From assembly GCF_000006565.2 (NCBI RefSeq), contig NC_031473.1, positions 2,892,134 to 2,956,133 on the forward strand: a stretch of DNA of 64,000 nucleotides, written 5' to 3'. This stretch comes from Toxoplasma gondii ME49 (taxonomy: Eukaryota; Apicomplexa; Conoidasida; Eucoccidiorida; Sarcocystidae). Of this stretch, positions 58,754 through 64,000 are shown piece after piece. The position numbers were made by a program, and so were the translations under genes. How positions within the stretch are numbered: position 1 is the stretch's first letter; every line of letters begins with the position of its first letter. The notes below the pieces were generated by a model. It made no database searches. It was not told where the DNA came from and worked only from the letters and a program-made list of their open reading frames with translations.

Positions 58754-61014
58754 GAGCGAGTAACACTAGTACGCAGATAATTGGGTCGTTTCTGTCCCAA
58801 ATCGCTTAGCGATAAAAAGGCGCGCTCTTCTGTCTCCCGTTCTCTTATATGTGCATCATACTGGTGACGTCATGTTGCCGTCGTCAGCTTTGCGGCTACC
58901 ACGTCCTCATCAGCTCTTTGACAATCGACGGGGGAAGACTATCGACGCGTGTTTGGTTTCTCGCATGTCCACCGTGTACAAACACAACGACCTAATCCAT
59001 GTGCTGGACCGCGATTTTCAGTGTGATTCTTTCTTCCCTCTCAGTTATTTGTCTTCTCTGTTCCTTGACGGTGTGGCGGTGGTTTCGCCTGAGACACCAG
59101 ACGCACTAACCTGTCGAGGAGGCCGCCATCTCACACTTGTTCGGCCTCTCTCTTTTCCGCCTCGTGGAAAACACCCGCTGCTTGTGAATCCACGTCAGAA
59201 AAACAATGCAGAGATCCAGTATTTCCGCCGAGCAAGCCGAGGATGTGCCCCCGTCCCGCGCGAATGTTCGTATCTGGTTGCTGAATCAAAGCATCCCCAA
59301 CACAGCGTTCTGATAATGTGCGGACTAAGACAACCCGCCTGAGTCTGTCGCTGGGAGTGAGCGTTAGTGTCTACCTTTTTGCAGAAAAAAATGTCTACTC
59401 AGGAACCCGCATCCCGGGGTAAGCAAGTTCCCTCTTGCAGATTAGGCACTGGCGCTTGAGTGTGAACGCGGAAAGCCGCCTTCAGACAAACAACCTCACA
59501 CCTGTCCCTACTCTCTGACAGTTCACCGCGTCCGGCTACCTTGCGCTAAGATTCTTCTTAAAACTGTTCCATCCATATGAAAGGAAGATGCTCCATCATC
59601 AAGTGATTCGCCTTTGCTACGTATACAACGATTATCAGCTCGTGACCTGCTTGTTTTTCGCTCAGGTAGTCGACAGTGCCACTACACACAAGATGCCGCG
59701 GTTCCCCTTTCACACACGAACTCGCGACAGAGCGTAATGCTGAAGGACCTCTTAAGATACAGTAAAAAAAGTAGCTTGCAACATCGGCATCAAAACCCTC
59801 AAGGAACTCGATATTCCTCGTCCATTCACATCCGTACGAAACTTTGTGTCCACCCTCTGAATGCTGAACCTCTCATTCACTGCAAGGAGTAAATAGGTGC
59901 ACGTTCCGCTGGAAGCGTGCTTCCCTTAATTCTCCTGTTTCTGTACACATGCAGTCTCAGTCACTTTCATTTTGGTTCCAGTCGCTTCGAGAGAGATCTA
60001 TCTAGACAGCAGCAACGACCGGAGGGTTTTCTATGCGAGTATTCTCTATCCTCAGGTGTCTTCTGTTTATTGAAAAGTGAAGCATCATGTTGACTAAACT
60101 CACCCTTCCGGTGCCTAGGCCTTGTTTGTGGATGGACAAAACCAACCAAGTATGGCGACGAGGTAACCCGGGAAATTCAGTGTGCCCAGAGAAAGGATTC
60201 GACGGTGCATGCGGCTTTTTTTAGGTCTGCTGCATGCCGTTGACGTTCTGCCAGCGTCCGGCCTGAGAAGTGGAAATCAAGCCGCAGAGAGAACTGTTTT
60301 TTCGCTTGAACTTCAGACCGAAGGTTATTTAATATGCGGATCTCCGTGATTTACTATCACCGGAAATTTCTTCAAAACTTGCAAGGTATGCATGCACTTG
60401 GTTTTTCGTGTCGTTGAGGAGACTGCCCTAGGCCACGCGGCACACCGGTTCTGACGCATTACTGTCGCTCTGTTCTCGGTTGTCGTTATATATTCAGTTA
60501 TTCGAATCAGCCACACTGGCTGATACGTTGTAAAAGGCGAGGCTGTGCTCTCCCTACACAGTTTCCTGGCTTGGTGTGACGGTCGGCGTTTTCTTGTCTT
60601 GTGCATTCGGCCTTCTGGGATCTCATCTTGTTTGCTGCTGGTGACCCTTTCTTCCAGAGAACTTGCACACTTGCCTATTTTACTTGCCTTTCCTCTCCCT
60701 GTCCGCTTTGTGGTATTCCTACTCTGTTCCTCGTCCTAGGTTTCTGTCTTCGCGTCTTTTACCCCGTATGCTTGCCTGCCCCAAGCCTGTCTTTGCTGGC
60801 TCTGATTGACATTTGGCCGCTCATACACAGTCACCCAAGATACATTTGTCTCTCTTCCTCTCTCTTGTCCCGCGTCAGCATTTCGTCCGTTGCACCGACT
60901 AGGAGGAGGGAAGCCGCGCAACGCGACCCGAAGAGAGGCTCAGACAGAGGAATGCCGGAGCCGCACAGCGCTCGCAAGTAGACAAGCCACGAAGACAGAG
61001 GACGCGCCATCAAA
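58754..61014. other. Spacer upstream of the Aha1-like gene, weak open frames
   Basis: A plus-strand frame with an ATG at 58872 (MLPSSALRLPRPHQLFDN, 156 codons, stop at 59342) is the longest here, and it diverges from the possible minus-strand gene ending at 58753. It has no recognised family and no splice signals that extend it. From about 60540 on, the DNA becomes pyrimidine-rich and is likely the 5' region of the Aha1-like gene. Confidence 0.4.
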
Positions 61015-62697
61015 ATGGCAACCCAAATCTGTGTTGAAGAACTGTTCGCCGTTCCAGCGCATGTCCTCTACGAGGCCTTTCTCGATCCTCACCAAATGAT
61101 GCGAGTGGGCTTGGGTGCCCCCGCTGAGATTGTACGTTCGCACTGAAGAACTTGAAAACGCTCCAACGGACGAGAAACTCGTTTTCGTGGCCGGTCTCCG
61201 TCCTTTGCGTTTGAAAAACTTTGCAGGAAAAAGCAGAAGGAACTTATTTCACTTCTTTCCCCCGTACTAAACCTACAGGATGTAGTACGAGGCACATCCG
61301 GAAAAAACACAGGCTACGCCGACAGTCGCCAACAAAGAGTTGTTGGACGGAGCCTTCTATTAACCAGACCACACCTGAACAAATATATATATATATATAT
61401 ATGCATATATGTATTTGTAAAATAGAGAGATAGATATAATTTTAAATTGCTGTTTCAAGAGGGACTCCATGTGTGTGGTTGTCTAGTCTCTTCCCCTGGG
61501 GTGGCCCGCCAAATGTGCGTGGGCCGAAGAACACAGTACTGTTCGATCCCAAGGTAGGTCCCTGCTCTTCTTATGTTACCAATTCGAAGCGCATTGTTAT
61601 CTCATGCACATGGTTCTGTTGTCGCTCGGTTTCTGCGTGGATGCATGGTTTAAGGCGAACATGTTGTACAGAGACTAACGAGATTCTTAGATTTTTCCTC
61701 TGCTGGGGTGCACAGGATCCGAAAGTAGGAGGCCGCTTCTCGTGGTTTAACAAGAGCATTGAGGGCGAAATAACGGCGTTGACGCCAAACAAGGAAATCC
61801 AGGAGAAATGGAGATTGTGAGTTTAGTTTCTCTCTTACGAAAACGTTGGAAGGTGCAGCGAATGTTTCCAAACACTGGCGAGTCCGGTAGAGCTCCTGCG
61901 CCAGAACCACGGATATCTTCTGTCGAGAGGGAGGGGAAACGAGGAGCGTCGTCACGTATGAGAGCGACCCGTGAGAGCCTTAAACATGAGTGGTCGGCAC
62001 CGATGCAAACGCAAAAAGGAATTGTCAGTCGAACACTATTGTTGTATATCTAGTTCTTCTTTGCTGGGCTAGTGCCAAAGCAAGTTTCACTCAGAGTCGA
62101 GTACTGTAAACACACCTCATCGCGTCATACTTGAGCCACTGTACGCAGTGGACAGTGTTTCAGAAGCAGCGTTGCTCGGCTTGCCCTTCTTCCGTTCCAC
62201 AGTGCAGAATGGGAGCCGATGGTTTACTCCGATGTAAAGATGAAGTTCGACGCTGAAGAGTCTGACACGACCCGTTTAACCATCGAACAAAGTGGGATCC
62301 CACTTACAGACAAATTCGGAAACGGTGAGTTTTAACGTGAGCCAAAGACTCTTCAAGCGCGACAAACGCCCCGTTCACTTTTGCTCACGGTCAGATACTC
62401 CGCGAAAACTTCACGCTGCCCGCATTCCACATTCTTTTCGTGGTTCCATTCGTTGAAACCGCACCGGAATAACGTGCCGACGTTTTCCAGTTACCGAATC
62501 TAGATTGTAACAGGTGCTTTCTAGAACGTAAAATGGGTGTTTCATGCAGTCGGAACATTGCAACGTAAAATCTCTGGATGCTGTTATGTGAGATTCTGTG
62601 ATGTACAGGCAACTGTGATGTCCGGGTGCGGGAAGGCTGGAGGCAGCACATCCTAGACCGATTCGAGAAAGTTTTGGGATACCCGCGTCAGAAATGA
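61015..62697 (+). CDS. Stand-alone Aha1 C-terminal (AHSA1/SRPBCC) domain protein
   Basis: Four exons: 61015-61131, 61716-61816, 62203-62324, 62609-62697. They give 142 residues, phases 0, 2, 1. The start context is atcaaaATGG. The whole protein is one AHSA1-type SRPBCC fold: ELFAVPAHVLYEAFLDPHQM, then GAPAEI joined to DPKVGGRFSWFNKSIEGEIT, KEIQEKWRFAEWEP, TTRLTIEQSGIPLTD, and the final helix VREGWRQHILDRFEKVLG. These match the C-terminal domain of Aha1 (GGKFHMFDGNVSGEF, IVMKWRF, GWQRYYFEGIKQ), which contacts Hsp90 near its N-domains and stimulates ATP turnover. The N-terminal Aha1 domain that binds the Hsp90 middle domain is absent. It may be a co-chaperone fragment or a lipid-binding SRPBCC protein. 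Confidence 0.9.
61382..61410. repeat. (TA)n array in intron 1 of the Aha1-like gene
   Basis: A short TA run followed by GCATATATGTAT. Confidence 0.9.
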
Positions 62698-64000
62698 GGG
62701 CAGGTAGAGGCTTTGCACTGCGCACTTGAACGAACACAAATGCGTATCTTGTGATCGGTCACCCTCGCTGTCGAAGATTCGCTTTTCGGGAGATTTCTTG
62801 CCTGCTTCTGTTTGAACTCAAGCGCGTCAGGCAGTCCTTGCTTTTTGACCGGGCACTGCATGAATTAGAAACGCTCTTGGCTGTTTCTGGAAGTCTCTTG
62901 ATTTGGTTGACCTCGAGAAGGCGCCAGGTGGACAGAGGAGGAAAGTCGTAGGCAGTCCTTGGAAGTACGGCGATTTTTCGAACATCTAACCCTTCTGTGT
63001 CCTGTAATAGATGCCATGTTGCTCGCGAAATGTCGGTCGGGCTTGGTCTTAAGCAGTCCAGTGGGGTGAACGTGGAAGTACCAGAAACAGCTGTATAGCA
63101 GACGCTTTTCCGATATCGTTTTTTTTATGGCTTTGGTTAAATAGCAACTCCGATGTTATTTCAAGAAACGTTGCAAAACTGACGCGGAAACCGACAGCGT
63201 CAATTGTAAAGGGTGGATTCCCGGAGGGTTCACGCAATGAGGTGCAAGGCAGACGTCAACGAAGCAAAAGTGCGAATGCATCTCAGAAAAACGAAACCAT
63301 CGAGGCAGGGTGAGTGCTTGTCTCTTAGATCACGAAACCAACTTTTTCGATTGTAGTCGCAAGGCTGTCACATCCCAGGATGTGGCCGCTGTAACATCGC
63401 ATGCACAGCTGCAACGATACATTCGACAGCTATTCACAGATTTGAGGATAATCTCGAAGGGATCTACCCTCACCTTGCCGCTGGATTTGAGTCATCAATA
63501 ACTTATACTGTCACTGACTGCGCCGCAGATGAAAATAGCGACCGAGTGGCACAAAGCGACTTTCTGTTTTGTACATTACATCACTGTCATTTTTGTGAGG
63601 ATGCACACCACAACTGTGAGAGGTCAGTGGATGGGAGGAGGCCGCGTCACCCTGTGTTTGAATGAAACCTGACTCCAGAGTTAAGCTTGCCCGACTCTTG
63701 TGTTCCAAGCCTCCTTGCAAGGTCGAAGGACTATGGATTAGGGATGCAGCACAAGTTAATATCCAGCCTATCTTCGAAAGACCAAAAGTTGTGTACAGTC
63801 TGTCCAAATATCAGGTGTTTGCACGGAAAATCCTCATGTCTATCAACGTATATATCGCTTTTCCTACAAGCAGCTTTTTGTTTGATTCGCAGGGTCGGTT
63901 TAATGTCCGTTATACTTTGAAGATAACCTGGGACACTTCTTGTCTTCGCTCACATGGTCTGTCGGAAGTTAACAAGGAAACGGCTGCATACGGTTTCAAG
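62698..64000. other. 3' flank of the Aha1-like gene and spacer
   Basis: No exon or RNA gene recognised. The longest frame (minus strand, 63807-63511, 98 codons) has no supporting splice signal or family match. Confidence 0.5.

Noticed and set aside
1..64000. CRISPR arrays, insertion sequences, operons, ribosome binding sites
   Set aside because: The window is eukaryotic nuclear DNA with spliced genes; none of these structures is present.

Overview
The window looks like nuclear DNA of a sarcocystid coccidian, that is Toxoplasma gondii or a close relative such as Hammondia or Neospora. Evidence for this: genes are split into many short exons with GT-AG introns; proteins carry long Ser/Glu/Arg-rich insertions; there are abundant (TA)n microsatellites and polypyrimidine tracts; start codons often sit in an (A)AAATGG context; and intergenic gaps are wide. 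Gene models were built by hand from splice signals, phase matching and family alignment recalled from knowledge. No database search was run.

Layout. 1-1.9 kb: nothing recognised. 1.92-3.03 kb (-): a two-exon small secreted protein. 4.34-6.71 kb (+): prohibitin 1 in three exons. 6.7-12.6 kb: a long stretch with no convincing gene, but one unusually long open frame at 8.45-8.98 kb. 12.61-17.58 kb (-): a seven-exon G3BP-type protein (prion-like N-terminus, NTF2 domain, RRM, RGG). 17.6-23.7 kb: no firm gene, a few protein-like open frames. 23.66-31.29 kb (+): a seven-exon, about 1493-residue low-complexity protein of unknown function. 31.3-33.6 kb: microsatellite-rich spacer. 33.6-36.1 kb (-): a coiled-coil open frame and an isolated exon with very good splice signals. 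36.23-41.28 kb (+): a six-exon membrane-anchored NIF/FCP1-family (CTD-like, DxDxT) phosphatase. 41.3-44.4 kb: purine-rich spacer. 44.39-53.45 kb (+): a twelve-exon DDX10/Dbp4 DEAD-box helicase. 54.74-57.31 kb (-): REV7/MAD2L2, a HORMA protein, in three exons. 57.3-61.0 kb: weak candidates only. 61.02-62.70 kb (+): a stand-alone Aha1 C-terminal (AHSA1/SRPBCC) domain protein in four exons. 62.7-64 kb: nothing recognised.

The genes do not form a pathway. They are neighbouring, independently transcribed housekeeping genes: mitochondrial inner membrane (prohibitin), RNA granules (G3BP), ribosome biogenesis (DDX10), translesion synthesis or checkpoint (REV7), Hsp90 co-chaperone function (Aha1-like) and phosphatase signalling at a membrane, with two lineage-specific genes of unknown role. 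The most notable points are coccidian-specific insertions in otherwise conserved folds (REV7, DDX10), an N-terminal prion-like segment on G3BP, a GC-AG intron in the phosphatase gene, a recurring L-x-x-Q-Q motif in the large unknown protein and a 22-bp palindromic minisatellite in a DDX10 intron.
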